Assembly (NCBI GenBank): GCA_024803745.1
Contig: JANJXV010000037.1
Span: 1,363,001-1,427,000, forward strand
DNA length: 64,000 bases
Direction of reading: 5' to 3'
Source of the DNA: Megascapheus bottae
Lineage: Eukaryota; Chordata; Mammalia; Rodentia; Geomyidae
A model generated the notes under the pieces. The model was not told the DNA's origin, made no database searches, and was given only the letters and a program-made list of their open reading frames with translations. A program made the translations under genes and the position numbers. Below, in pieces: positions 10,701 to 24,738 of this stretch (positions within the stretch are counted from its first letter, which is position 1; the number at the start of each line of letters is the position of its first letter).

Positions 10701-13700
10701 GGGGATTCTGACCACCTGCTCAGCCCTCTCTTCATTTCTTCCAGATTCCCAACATCCCTTCTCCCTGACTGGACCCCCATTTGCCAGTGAGCAAAGACAG
10801 GTTCAGGGAGGGAAGTCTGAGGCTATTCAGCAATGCAGGAGTGAAGTCTGAATCCAAGTCTTTCCAATTAACCTTCCTCTCTTTTTTCTCTCTCTCTCTC
10901 TTTCTCTCTTTTTTGTTGGAACTGGGGCTTGAACTCAGAGCCTGGGCACTGTCCCTTAGCTTTTTTCACTCAAGGGTGGCGCTCTACCAATTGAGCCATA
11001 CCTCTACTTTGGGCTTTTGGGTGGTTCAGTGGAGATAGTTCATTGTCTTGAGGATTTTGCTGCTGCCTGGGATGGCTTTGAACCATGATCCTCAGAGCTC
11101 AGCCTCCTGAGTAGCTTGGATAATAAGGGGGAGCCACTGGTGGCTTGCCACATTAACCTTTCAAAACTAGGATTTAACTATAAACAAGATCAAACTATCT
11201 TCTTTGGGAGACAAGGCTTGGGGTGCAGCAGGCTCTTCACGAGGAAGACACAGGTGGTTCAGTGAGGGATCCACGTGCTAGAGAAGCTGCCACAAGCCCA
11301 GCCCAGCCCACCCAGTCCAGGGTCCTGCAGGCCACTCACGTCGGTGGTGAGAATCAGCCCCATGAGGTACATGGCCACACAGATGAGACCCGAGAACACC
11401 GCCTTCTTGGGCCGCAGGTAGTAGGGGAACTCATCTGTCACTGCTGTCACGATGGTCTCCAGAAAGGCAAACTGTGGGGAGGGGAGTGAGCAGGGGTCAG
11501 AGCCCTGCAGACATGAGGGTCCACTCTCACCCACTCCCACTGACAAGACTTACCTGGCTATCCAAGCCAAGAGTCAGGAGCATGAAGAAGAAGAGGAAGG
11601 ACCAGAAAGGTGACAGAGGCAGCATGGTCATTGCCTGGGGGTAGACGACAAAGGCCAGGCCAGGGCCTGGGCCAAGGGCACCCAGGGTCAGCAGCTTGGG
11701 GCATTCAGCAGGCCCCATAGACACACTCAAATGCACGTAGCCACTTCCATGTCTTTGGACACACTCATTTAGCCAAACCCAGAGACATATACTTAACATA
11801 CACTTTTGACACATTCTTAACTCCCAGGATGTAGGCTAGCACATTGTAGGTGCTCAATAAATAGGACTTGCTGGGCACCAGTGGCTCATACATGTAATCC
11901 TAGCTACTCAGGAGACTGAGATCTGAGGATCCCAGTTCAAAGCCAGCCTGGGCAGAAAAGTCTGGGAGACTCTTCAATTAACTACCCACAGAAAGCTAGA
12001 ATGAAGCTGTGGCTCAAGTGGTAGAGTGCCAGCCGTAAGTGAAAAGGCTAAGGGACAGCATTCAGGTCCTGGTTCAAGGCCTAGTACTGGCACAAAAAAG
12101 AAACAGCAGTTGACACACTAGGTGACTTAATAATGGGTAAAAGAAACGAAAGGTAACATACTAAATGGTTTAATAATGGGTTCGTGAATAAACAGGACAT
12201 GACTATACAACTTCATCAAAACACGTCTATACGCAATCATTTGCACACATACTTACACACATCCATTGGCACAAGACACACTGATTCACAAGATCACTGT
12301 CACCCTTGATTCAATTGCTCAGAGACATCTCAACCAGGATGTGACTCCTTTGGACAAACAAGGTATGAGAGATAAGACAGAAACTTACCCCTAGACACAG
12401 AGGGATGCGCTCTCGTGTATACACCCATCCACACCCATTTCTTTGCACAAGGACACCCCGAAACCAAGACATGTCCATTCACATGCACGTGCATGCACAC
12501 ACATGACTCGGCCATTCACATCTTGTTGGCGCGGGTGTTTGTTCCTGGCCCCACCCCCCTCTGCCTGACGCCCTCTCCGCCCAGTCTGCTGCCCACCTGC
12601 TTTGGCTACTTGATCGACAGGCACACCCAGCTCCTGAGACATGTAGCCCAGCACGGAGAAGATGGCGAAGCCAGCCAGGATACTGGTGATGGCGTTGCCC
12701 AGAGTGACAATGAAGGTGTCTCTGCCAGGAGAATCCAGGCACACAGAGCAACATGAGCCAGCCACATTTGCCACCCACAAGGCCTTTCTGGCCAGGACTG
12801 TCTTCATGGACTTGGTACAGGCTCTGGGCAAGGACAGACACTGACCTGTATATGTTCTGGTGAAATGTGTTGTAGGAGGCAAAGGTAAGGAGACCTCCGA
12901 AGCCCACACCTAGGGAGTAGAAGATCTGAAGGGCAGCTTCGATCCACACCTGTGCCAGGGAAGGAGGAAGAAACAGTACAGAGGTCTGGGGAGGACATGC
13001 AAGAAGGTGGGGGTAAGCCAGGTGATGGGTATGGTACTGTGTGGGGAAGATCCAGACTCACAAACCTTGGAGCTCTCGGAGCAAACCTGGCCCAAGCTCT
13101 CACAGGGCACAGTGGTGGGCATGCCCCGCCCCCTCTGGATCTAGTTCCCACCTAGGGTCTAGCAGATGGCTTCTAAGCGTGATCCAGTTCTAAAGGAAGT
13201 AGCACCTAATGTAAAGTTTCTAATAGATTTGTGATAATAAGCCCATGTAACCCTTCTACTTCCTGCCTAGAGCCCAGGGAACTTGGGCTGGGTCCCATCT
13301 TGATCATTTTCGAGCACTGTGGCCAGAGCAAGCCACATCACCTCTCTGGACTGCAGGTCCCTCCTATGAATGAAGGAAGCCATGAGTGGTGTCTGCCCCA
13401 CAGGGAGAGATGGTAAGAATCAACTCATTGTAACATATGCTAGAGAAGATTGGACAGCATCGCTAGTGAATACATGACCGTGACAGCTGTCTGGGCCATG
13501 CTGTTATCATCTTTACGCACAACTGCTGCTTTTGGGTTTGAAGTCAGACAGACATGAAGGGAATCCCAGTCGTGCCATTACCTCGCAGTGGGACCTTAAG
13601 TTTGTTACTAACCCTTGTGGACCTCAGTTGCATTGGTTACAAAATGAGAGAAATTGTGTTTTCTTCATAGAATGCTTAAGATTAATAATAAATAAGTAAG

Positions 13701-14580
13701 TAAATAAAGGTATGGCTCAATTGGTAGAGCACCAGTCTTTGGCAAAAAAAAAGCCTAGGAAGAACACATCTAGGACTCCCCTAGAAGAAGATTATATCAA
13801 AACCAATGTACATGAGGTCATATAGGATGAGACTAACTGAAATGAACTCTAAGCTACGGAAACAAGAGGTTTATCTTGTGTGATTGTTGTTCTTAATGTA
13901 CTCTGTTATTTTTCTTCTCTTTTTATGCCCTTATGTTAATCTCATGTGATTACTGTATCTGACTTGGTTACCTGGTATATTGTATATATGTTTATTTATT
14001 TATTTATTTGAAATAGGGAAGGGAAGGGGGGAAACAAGATGATTGGGAGGGGGTAGGGAGAGGGAAATTGGGACAAAAACATGAGAAGGGGTATCAGTGT
14101 GCGAGATGAATGTAACTGTAACCCCTCTACACATTATCCTGACCAAAAAACCAAAAAGCATAGGGAGAATATGAAGCCCTGAGTTTGAGCACTAGGCTGA
14201 GAGAGGGGGGGGAGAGAGAGAGGAAGAAGAAGAAGGGAAAGAAGAAAAGGAGAGAGAAAAAGAAAGAAAGGGAAAGGAAGAAAGGAAAGAAGGAAGGAAA
14301 AAAGGAAAGAGAGAAGGAGGGAGTGGGAGGAAAGGAAGAACAAAGGAAGGGAGGAAGGGAGGGAAGGAAGAGAGAGAAAGAAAACAAAAACAGAAGGTTC
14401 CTTTCTGAGTGTCAGTGACTATAATCCTAGCTATTCAGAAGGCTGAGATCTGAGGGTTTACAGCCAGTTAGGGTAGGAAAGTCTGTGAAACTCTTATCTT
14501 CAATTAACCACCAGAATGCTGGAACTGAACTGTGGCTCAAGTGAAAACGCCAAGAGCCCAAGTCTCTGAGTTCAAGTACT

Positions 14581-14621
<41 letters not shown>

Positions 14622-16946
14622 CAAGTGACAAAGGCTCATAGGAAGGGCTGGTATAGCGCCTCCTGCTGGGAGCTTCCTGCCACCTCTTCCCACTCCTTGA
14701 ACTGGACCTGACCCCACCCTTCAAGCCCCAGCACCATGCTAGGCCTCACCTTGGAAGACAGCAGGTGGTGAAACTGGGGGGTGAGATAGAACTGGATGCC
14801 CTTCCAAGCCCCTGGAAGAGTCACTCCTCGAACCAGCAGCATGAGCAGAATGAGGTAGGGGAATGTGGCTGTGAAGTACACCACCTGAGAGACAAGAAAC
14901 AGAGAACAGGAACAGAGGCTCTGGACATCATTCCCCTGAGACCTTCCTCTTAGAGACATGCCTCCCTAGCCTTTGAGCAGCCTGAGCCAGGAACAGGCCA
15001 CCATTCAAATGGTCTCTTTCCCTCCTTCCTGATTCTACCCACCCACCTAACCAGCTACTGCTGCTACTCAGTTTCCCAAGGCTATCCCAGATCAATGTGC
15101 ACTGCCACCAGCATTGGTGACAAAAACCTCCTTCCCCGCATACCATGCTACCCACCAACATTCAACCTCCTCTAAACCCTTGCCCTCCTCCAAAGCAACA
15201 GCAAGTCCTTCCCAGAACCTGACAAGTCTCAACGTCCTAGCTGCCTTAGCCATGACCAGTCTCTTTCTAAATACCTTCCACCCTGTCCTTCTGGTCTTTT
15301 AATGCCTCATGGACAACAGCTCTCCCACAGTAAGGGCAAGTTCTAATTTATTATTATTTATTTATTTCTTGCCAGTCCTGGTCTTGCGCTCAGGGCCTGA
15401 GCACTGTCCTTGGGCTTTCTCAAGGCTAGAGCTCTACCACTTGAACCTCAGCACCACTTCTGGCTTTTTTCTATGTATGTGGTACCGAGGAATTGAACCT
15501 GAGTCATTGTGCATGCCAGGCAAGCACTTTAACCACTAGGCCAAACTCCTGGCCCTCAAGTTCTAATTTATAAATGGCAGAGTGAAACATCAAGTCCTGG
15601 AATAGCCCGATTGCTGTAACAGGCTATGGATGCTTCCTGCACTTGCTCCACGTCCAGCTGCACGGACCCAGGTCCAGCCAGGTCCAGCCAAACCCTGGTG
15701 AGAGCCTCTTCCTGGCCAGCTCTCGGGCCTTGAGCTCCGCAGGCCTCACCTTGCCAGAGGACTTGACTCCCTTGAGGATGCAGAGGAACACGATGAGCCA
15801 GGCCAGTAGTAGGCACAGGCAGAGGCTCCAGCGGATCTCCCCGGGCCTGCCGATGCCCTGGCTGCCTTGGATGTGCAGGACGTAGCGGCTGTGGAAGACA
15901 GAGGTCTGAGTGCACTGTATTCCACGCGCCACAGACAGGGGACAAAGCCACGTCCACCCTCCCAGGCCTCACTGGCTCTTTTCCATGTGACCCTTTCCTG
16001 ACCACCCTTCTCTGATAGGCTGAGTCCTAGAGTTGGCCTCTGGGTCCTTCCAACTTCTATGCTGGTCAAGCAGACGGCAGAGGGGTATCTGTGTGTATGA
16101 ACACACACACGTGTACACGTGCATGTACACATGCACATGCATATGTATATATGTGGACACATGCATGTTGACACTATCAAAAGTTTAGCCATTAGTCTGC
16201 TCTTATGCACCCCATTTCCTTCTGGACAGCCCCTTTCCCAAGGTGCCAATTCCTCCCACCCCACCCCACCATCAGTCCTGGGTGATCAAGGCTCTCTGTG
16301 TTCTCTCCATCCTCCTTGTAGAGTCCCTGACCCTCTACCAAAACCCTTTACTAAAAACCCTTCTGGTGAGAGGTGTTAGAAATGCCATGTATACCCTGCC
16401 CACATCTACCCACCATAAGCTGTGGCATTGCCTCAGGGACACCTGGCAGCTGCGGTGAGTCCTCTGGCTTTGTGCTTTGCACCCATGCTCATGAGTCAGA
16501 CACTCTTTGGCATGCAAGGCCATCTTCTGGATGGCTTTGAAATCAATATATTCATGAACTACGAGGTCTCTTCAGATTGGAAGCCAGAATGACTCAAGAC
16601 ACAGGCCCATTTGGGAGAAGCCACTCAGGGAAGCCCTTTGCAGGAGAAGGAAGGGAATAATGTAGTCTGTTCTCTGGCCAGGCAGAGAGCTAGTCTACTG
16701 TAGAATGTTCCAGAACAAGGTTGGGAATTGAGAGTACGTAGTGTTCATATTACCCCATGGGGCAAGACTCCAGGTCTTATTGTCCTTGTATAGTGGGAGA
16801 CTGAGATTGCCTGGGGAACCTCCAAGTCCTGCGGCTTATTCCCAGGGCTCCTGAAGTCCCTGACACTAGAGTAATAGCTTTATCAGTGACACAGTGTCTA
16901 AATCTGACAACAGTCCTTTAGTCTCGTCTCTCCTAGACTAACCAGA

Positions 16947-16995
<49 letters not shown>

Positions 16996-19900
16996 CACAT
17001 GTCAGTGCCAAGCCTGGGGCTTGAAGGTAGGGCCTATGCACTGTAGAGATTTTGAACTCAAGGCTATGATTCTGCCACTTGAGACTTCACTTCCAGAGTT
17101 TTACTGGTTAATTGGAAATAAGTCTCACATACTTTCCTGCCAGGACGGTCTTAAAACCACAATCCTCAGATAATAGCCTCCTGAGTAGCTAGGATTATAG
17201 GCATGAGCTACGGGCCTAGCAGGTGCAACTTAATACACACTAAAAATATGAATGCTAAGAAATTCAAATAAGCAGTGTTAGGGGGTGGGTGCTTGCAAGA
17301 GAGGGTTGGGATAACAAGGAGGCGTGAATGAGAATGAATATGATCAAAGCAGTTTGCATGTATGAAAACAGAACAATGAAACTTGATGGAATTGCTTTAA
17401 GAAAGGTGGGGGGTAAAGGACAGTGACTGGGAGTTGATATTGATGAAAATATATCTGTACATGTGTGAAAATGTCACAATGAACTCCTCCTTGTACTAGT
17501 ATATGCTAATTAAAAAACAACAAAGAATGGGTGACTCAGATGTGGGGGTGTACACCTGTGACCTTAGCCTCAGGAGGCCAAAACAGGAGAGGGAAGAATT
17601 TTATGCCAATGTAGGCTACCTACATTGGCTACCTAGAGAGACTTTCTCTCAGGAAGGAAAGAAGGAAGGAAGGAGAGGGAGGGAAAAGGAGGGAGGGAGG
17701 AAGAGAGGAAAGAAGGAAGGGAGGGAGGGAGAAAGGAAGAAAGAAAGAGGAAAGAGGGAGGAAGGAGAGTGCGAAAGGAAGGGATGAGCGAAGAGAGAGG
17801 AGGGAGAGGAATTACAGGCTCATGCCTGTAATCCTAGCTACTCAGGAGGCCAGGATGTGACTATCCCAGTTTGAAGCCAACCTAACAGACTCTTATCTCT
17901 AATTAACACAAAAAGCCAGAGCACCACCCCACTCCTGCACATAAACATTGCTAGAAGAGGAAATTGACTCTAAAATGTCACTATTGCCACCCCTCCCCTC
18001 TCCCCTCCACCAAGTTCCTGGTCATGGACCTTGACCTGAGGGAATATGTACTGTCTCTGAGTTTCTGCTCAAGGCTATGCTCTACCATTTTGAGCCATAG
18101 GACTACCTCCTATATGCCGGAGATTAACTGGAGATAAGTATCCCAGAGACTTTCCTGCCTAGGTTGGCTTTGAACGTGCTGCTCAGATCTCAGCCTCCTG
18201 AATAACTAGGGATACAGGCATCAGCTACCAGCGCCCAGCTATTGCTTTCTTTTCAGCATCATTATTGTTGCTAGCATTTACTGAACACACACTGGACTGT
18301 ATAGACATATTTGCCTCATTTTAGATGCTTGGCCCTGGCTGGCTCATATCTCCAGTGTCCAGCTGTCCCTACAAAGATTTCCTGCTCCCAGCCTCTTCTC
18401 TGGCCTTCACCCTATAACTACCTCTACTGCTTGAGCAGCAGAGCACTTTTCTCTACCCAGCGAGAAATGAGCCTATCCACTTCGATGGACAATAAATCTT
18501 TCTTTCTTCTATGTGACTAGCCTCCGTGTGGTTTTCTGCACAACTGATACCTATCCTTTCCCATAATCTTCCCAACAACTTGCTGAAAGCACGACTCCCT
18601 CTGTCCCTGTTTTAAAGACAAAGCAAGAGAAGCCAAGTCAATTATTCATGATCACACATCTGGTGAGGTGAGAAGCTGAGATTAGAACTCAGAGTCCTCC
18701 CCAACCCTGCCCCTGAAGAGTGCTCCTAGCTCCTTGGGGGTGCCAGTGTATCCCCACCCTCTCCCTGCCTACCCTCAGCGGTGGCAGAGGGGCCCTGCCA
18801 GCTGCGCAGGCGCAGTACTGACCTCCAGTACTCCTCGCTGGGGCTGACGGTGCTAGTGAGGTTGATGGGCAGTGTGCCATTGCCACCTTTGGGGCCTCTG
18901 TGCTCCAGGCAGCGCTCCGTGTTCCACCAGTTGCCACAGTGCTCCCAGGGCAGGTTGCTGGTGAGGGAGGCGAAGAGGTAGAAGAGGACGTAGGCGATAA
19001 TCATGTTGTAGTAGATGGCCACCAGGCCTACGATAAGCAACATGGCCGCGCCGGCACCTAGGAAGAATCACCACCATCTCTCTAGGCTTCAACTTCCTTC
19101 TCTGCCTGGACAGGAGTGGGCGGGGGGGGGGCAGGGGGGAGATGTGACCTCACCTTTGAAGAGGGGGCTGATTTTCCAGACAGCCAGTGGCCCCAGACTG
19201 GAGAACTGACCCAGGGAGAGCTCAAGGAAGAAGAGGGGGATACCACAGATAGCCAGCATGAGGAAGTAGGGTACAAGAAAGGCGCCTGCAAGGAGGAGAG
19301 AAGGTTGAGAGGGACTCGGTGGGTTAACTTCCCCCCAAAGCCAAGCTCTGGCCCAGCTCCCCCGACAGCCATTACTTGCTAGGAGATGGAACCATGAACT
19401 GAGAGGATTGGCAGGAATTTTGTTCTATAGCTAACTCTAGTGCCCAGCACAGAGCTGGGTTCAAAGAAGACATGTTTTGTGAGTAAATGAATGAGTGAAT
19501 GAAGGAGAGAGTAAATGAAGGAGAGGATGAATATTTTTCCTACTAGAGAGTGCAAACTCCTCCATGAAAAACCAAAGTCTTCAGAGCTCTGGCTCCCTGT
19601 ACTTCTCCCCTCCTTGGATATGGAGGGCTGTGAGGCCCTCCATAATCTTTTTCCTTTTCTTCCTCCTGCAGAGAACTACCCACAGCCAAGGGGCTCTGGA
19701 GAGGCTGCATTCACCCTAGCTATCCCGCCCCCCCAACCCTCTCTCCTGTACCTCCTATATATCAACCAAAGACATTCTCAGTAATTTCTCTGAAATTCTG
19801 ACCATGTCACTGCGGAGGCAGTCCATGAGAAAGACTGCGTGTCTCAGGAACAAATGGTCTTAGCACCCCAACAAGGGTAAAGAAATAAGAAGGAGGAAAG

Positions 19901-22900
19901 AAGAGGGGCAGCCCTGGATATGGAGAGTTCACAGAGTCTTAATTCCACATTTTTAATCTTATAAATGTATTTGTTTTGTCTAGTTTTATCTGAATTTCTC
20001 TCACTTGATTAATACCCATTTTGCAACATATTTAATAGACAGCTGGAAGTCCAGGGAGCCTGAGAGAGGCAGTATATCTTGGGAATACCAGGTCTTCCCT
20101 AGGACTTTGGACTAAGAACTTAGCCTCCCCAGACCCCAGCTGCTTCAGCGTTTCCCTAGTGTCTACCTAATGAGGCAGCCACCAAGCTGGGGTCCTGCGG
20201 GTGGAAATCGCTCAACCCTAGCCACTGTTAATGAGTCTTGGAACAGTTACTTGATGGAGAAGCAGGGACAATAGGAAGCTTTTGTAAGAAAGGAGCAATC
20301 TCATATATGCAATCTGAATGGAAAGTAGGAGAGCAAGAAATAGTGCAGATCTGAGAGAGAAAATGATTGATAGAGCGGGGCTCTGGAGGAGGGATTTGGG
20401 AGCATATTAGAAAGCATGGTGGTTATTGACAGGCAGATAGAACCCTTTATCTCCAAACACAGGCAGCTCACTCTGCCCACCTCACAGGACCCAGGGCTCT
20501 GGAGCCTCAGAGAGAAACCCACATGGTTATCAGTCTTGGGGATAAGAGAAAGTAGGAGGGGCCTGGGCAATAGAAAAGGACAAGGTAGGGTAAATTCCTT
20601 CCTCCTAGCCCAAGGTCACAGTGGCTGAGGCCCCCCAAAAGCTCATTCCAGCCCAGAGCCTTGGCCTACCATCCCAGAAACCCCTTATAGGACCTCAGGG
20701 CCACACCTCCTCCGTTGGTGTAGGCTCGGTAAGGGAATCGCCAGACATTTCCCAGACCCACACAATAGCCAATGCAGGAGAGCAGGAAGTCCAGCTTGCC
20801 CGTCCAGTTCCCCCGGTCTGCAGCAAAGTCCACATCCAGATCCACATCACCCTGGTCACTGGGGGTCATCAACAGGTCTGGGGTGACAGGCTGTCAGGAA
20901 AAGAGACCAAAATGAGCCAGGTACTGGTAGCTCACAGTAATAATCCTAGCTACTCACAAGACTGAGATCTAAGGATCCTAGTTCAAAGCTATGCCGGGCA
21001 GGACAATCTGTGAAAACTTTACTTTCAATTACCTACTAAAAAAACTGAAAGTGGAGCTGTGGCTCAAGTGGTAGAACACTAGCCTTGAATGAAAAAGCTA
21101 AGGAATAGTGCCCTGGCCCTGAGTTCAAGCCCCAATACTGGAGAGAAATAGAGAGAGACAGAGACAGAGACAGAGACAGAGACACAGAGAGAGACAGAGA
21201 CAGAGAGAGATAGAGACAAAGAGACAGAGAGACAGAGAGAGAGAGACAGAGAGACAGAGAGAGAGAGACGGAGGGAGAAAGACAGAGAGACAGAGACAGA
21301 GAGACAACAGAGAGAGAGAGACAGACAGACAGACAGCAAAGTGGAGAGGGAGGAAGAGGAGGAGAAGGGGGAGGCTAAGCTGGAACTGGAGCCTCTAGCT
21401 ACAAATATGGACTTGGACAGGGCTGAAAGGAGAGGATCTGAGGTTTCAGATAGCAAAGCGCTCTCATTTGGGCTGATGTAGCCTTGTGCAGAAGATCTTG
21501 GGGAGGAAGGCAGCTCTAGCATTGAGAAAGCTTTCTGGTCTTATCTGAGCTCACCAGGCTAAACCAAGGATGGTTGTATTTTGATGATGATCTCTGCAAT
21601 GGCTCATTGCATTCAACATGATATTCATATTGTCTGATTTTATTCTCAATTCTGTGAGTTAAGTACTTATCAAAGCCCCATGCTAAGCATGAGGAAAACT
21701 GAGGCACAAAGAGGGGTCAGGAGCTGATGGGCTAGTTCAGCTACCGTGCTGAAGTCTGTCTCCATGCTGGGCACTTAATTTTAAGAAAGACAGTGTAGAA
21801 CATGTCCATAGGGTAGATGGCCAAACTGGAAGGTGTTCAAGAAAAGAGGTTATGGGGGGACAAAGGGAAGAAGCCCAGTGCTCTTGGCGTAGGAAGCTGA
21901 GAACTTGACAGAATCCCAACTCTCCAGGGGAGGAAGGCTTAGACTTATGCCCTGTGACTCACGGGGTCCTAATGATGACGGTAGATTCTGTCTCATAAGA
22001 AGGAAAAAGATTCTTAAGCCCTCATCTGTCTCAGAAGGTCCTAATTTTGCTGTCACTAGAGGCCAGCTATTCTTAATGTCCCCTTCTGTGACTCAGAGTG
22101 GGTGGAAAGCCCCACTGGACATTCTTCCTTCTAGCAGAGGCTGGAGGGTAAAGGCCCAGCTCCAGCCATAGGGGATCGTAGCCCAAACAGCTACCAGTTG
22201 GCATATCCATGGTTTCCCAAGCTTGGCATATGGAGGGAAGCTTAGAGGCAACAGGAGGTGCTAAAATTCTGGGACAGTTCCAGCAAGTGACCCAGGAATG
22301 GGTCAGACTAAAGGAGCAACCATACTCTGCCTGATTTCCTCTGGAATTCATACCCTATGGCAGAGAAGAGTGGAAATGGTAAGGTCAATTAGTATTCTCC
22401 AGGGTCTTCAGAGACGAGAAAGGACCTCCCCCACTCCTGTAAAGAAATCCCAGTAGGAAAACCACATCACTACTGGCCTGGGAATCAGAAAATGGCTAGT
22501 CTAGTTTAAGGTCTGTGCTAATATGCTGTATGACTTTAGGAGTCTTCTATGCCTCCGTTTCCCCATCTGGACAATGAAGGCATTATATTAATCATAGTTT
22601 TCAATAATGTTATTGAAATATCACATAAGATGTTCATAGGTATTCTGTGGGGGAAAAGCTGGGTTAACACCAATGAAAATATGCTGTTTTGCTGGACATC
22701 AGTGACTCATGCCTGTAATCCTAACTATTCAGGAGGCTGAAGTCTGAGGATTAAGGCTTGAAGCCGGCTGGGGCAAGAAAGTCTATTTCCAACAAAGCAA
22801 TATAAAACTGGAAGTGGAGCTGTAACGAAAGCAGTTAAGTGATATCCTTGAGCAAAAAAGCTAAGGGACAGAGCCAGGCTCTGAGTTCAGGCCTCAATAC

Positions 22901-22977
22901 CAGTAGGTGTATACATGTACATGCACATGAATGTGCGTGCATCTGTCAGTGTGTACGAACGTGCGCGCACACATGCA

Positions 22978-23026
<49 letters not shown>

Positions 23027-24652
23027 GTTGCTTTGCCACCAAACTTGTCAGAGCCTTTCATGAACCTATATATCCAACGACTCTCCACATAGGCCTAGAA
23101 TGAAGTATTTACAATTTTACCTAAAGATATGGGTCTCCTAAGAGCCAGGATGCTAGGTTGTATGTATCTGGGGACATGTGGCTCTAGATAGCCACAGCAG
23201 TACTGGGATCAAGATGGAGAGAGTAGGACTGGTGTGGCTTAGTGGCAGAGATGTTGCCCTGCGCTCTATCCAGAGGCAGAAAAGAAGGGATGGTACGTGT
23301 CACAGGATTGGAGATATCTCCTGAGGTGACAGAGTCGGGGAGATCCCAACAGAGCTGGGATCAGGTGGCAGTATTGGGACAACACTGTGGGGGCCATAGT
23401 GGTGATCTTATCTGTGACTGGGCAGTGGCCGCAAGATTATAGAGGATGGTGACAATGACAGAGAATGAAAAAGGAACAGCTGCTTTTAAAGTCACTAGGC
23501 CCAAGGGTTGAGACCAACATGGGCTGGACTGGTGGTTGTTTGCTGTGATCTGGGCCATACTTGGGGTGGCAGTGGCTCCACACTTACCAGAACCCCTCCC
23601 TCTCCCTAAGGTGGCAGAGCACCAGCCTTCTAGAACCTCTGGCTCCCAAGTGATCACCAGGAGGGATGTGGCAGCTGACACTGGTTCTGACACTGGTGTT
23701 GAGGCAGGCCTGTCACTCTAAGACCCTCCTGCCTCCTTCGGGCCAGCTGGCAGGAGGTCCTGGTAATGAGGTTCTTCTGATCCCTCCAGAGAAGCTGCCC
23801 TTTCCATGCTCACAAAGCGGTCCCCAGCTCTGTTTCCATGACGACAAGAGTTCTAAGAGCAGGATGCTGCCAGCTCGGCCCCCTCCTCCCCCAATCAGGA
23901 AAGCTTGCTTGGGCCCCACAGTCAAGGGAACCGGGGTCCTCCAAAGCTGAGCCAATCAGAAACCCATCTGGAGCCCCCACCCCACTCCATCTGATACAGT
24001 GAGGATGGGGCTTGCTGGGAGACACATGACAGCAATCAAATTATTGGGCAGGGTCCAAGCTCTCTGAGCACTTCATATTTCCACTGGCGTGACAGTCTTC
24101 ACTCCCACCCCACCCCCCACATATTCTAGGGGCACACACCTGAGCAATAGATGTAGGCCCCATTCCCCTCCCCACCCCCCAGCCCAGGGGGACTCAGAGA
24201 GGCAGGATTGGCCAAACCAAGGCTCGTGCAACCTTCTGCATGGAGAGAGACAATAGGAATCTGGAATTCAACTATTCAACTTCATCACTGTGTAGACAAG
24301 AAAACAGTTTTTCAGGGAGGAAAGGCATGACGAGCCCAAGGTCAAACAGCACATTAAGAGCAAAGCAAGATTAGCTTCCGGATCCCTTGATATGTCCCTA
24401 GCACTATCGGGCTGGTTCTGGCTTCTTCACTCACCCCCAGTGAACCAGAGAACCTTAGAGAGCCTTGCCCCTCAGTTGGCCTATCTATAAAATGTAATAG
24501 TAGGTTCTAATACTCAGAGTCATTGGAGACAAAACCAGGTAAGGCTAAACTCCCAGCTGGAGCTTCCTAACATTATTTACATAATGCATGGGGTCTGTCA
24601 GAGAGGGCCAGGGGCTCTCTTGAGGAGGGAGTGAAAGGGAAGAGATGATGAG

Positions 24653-24738
<86 letters not shown>

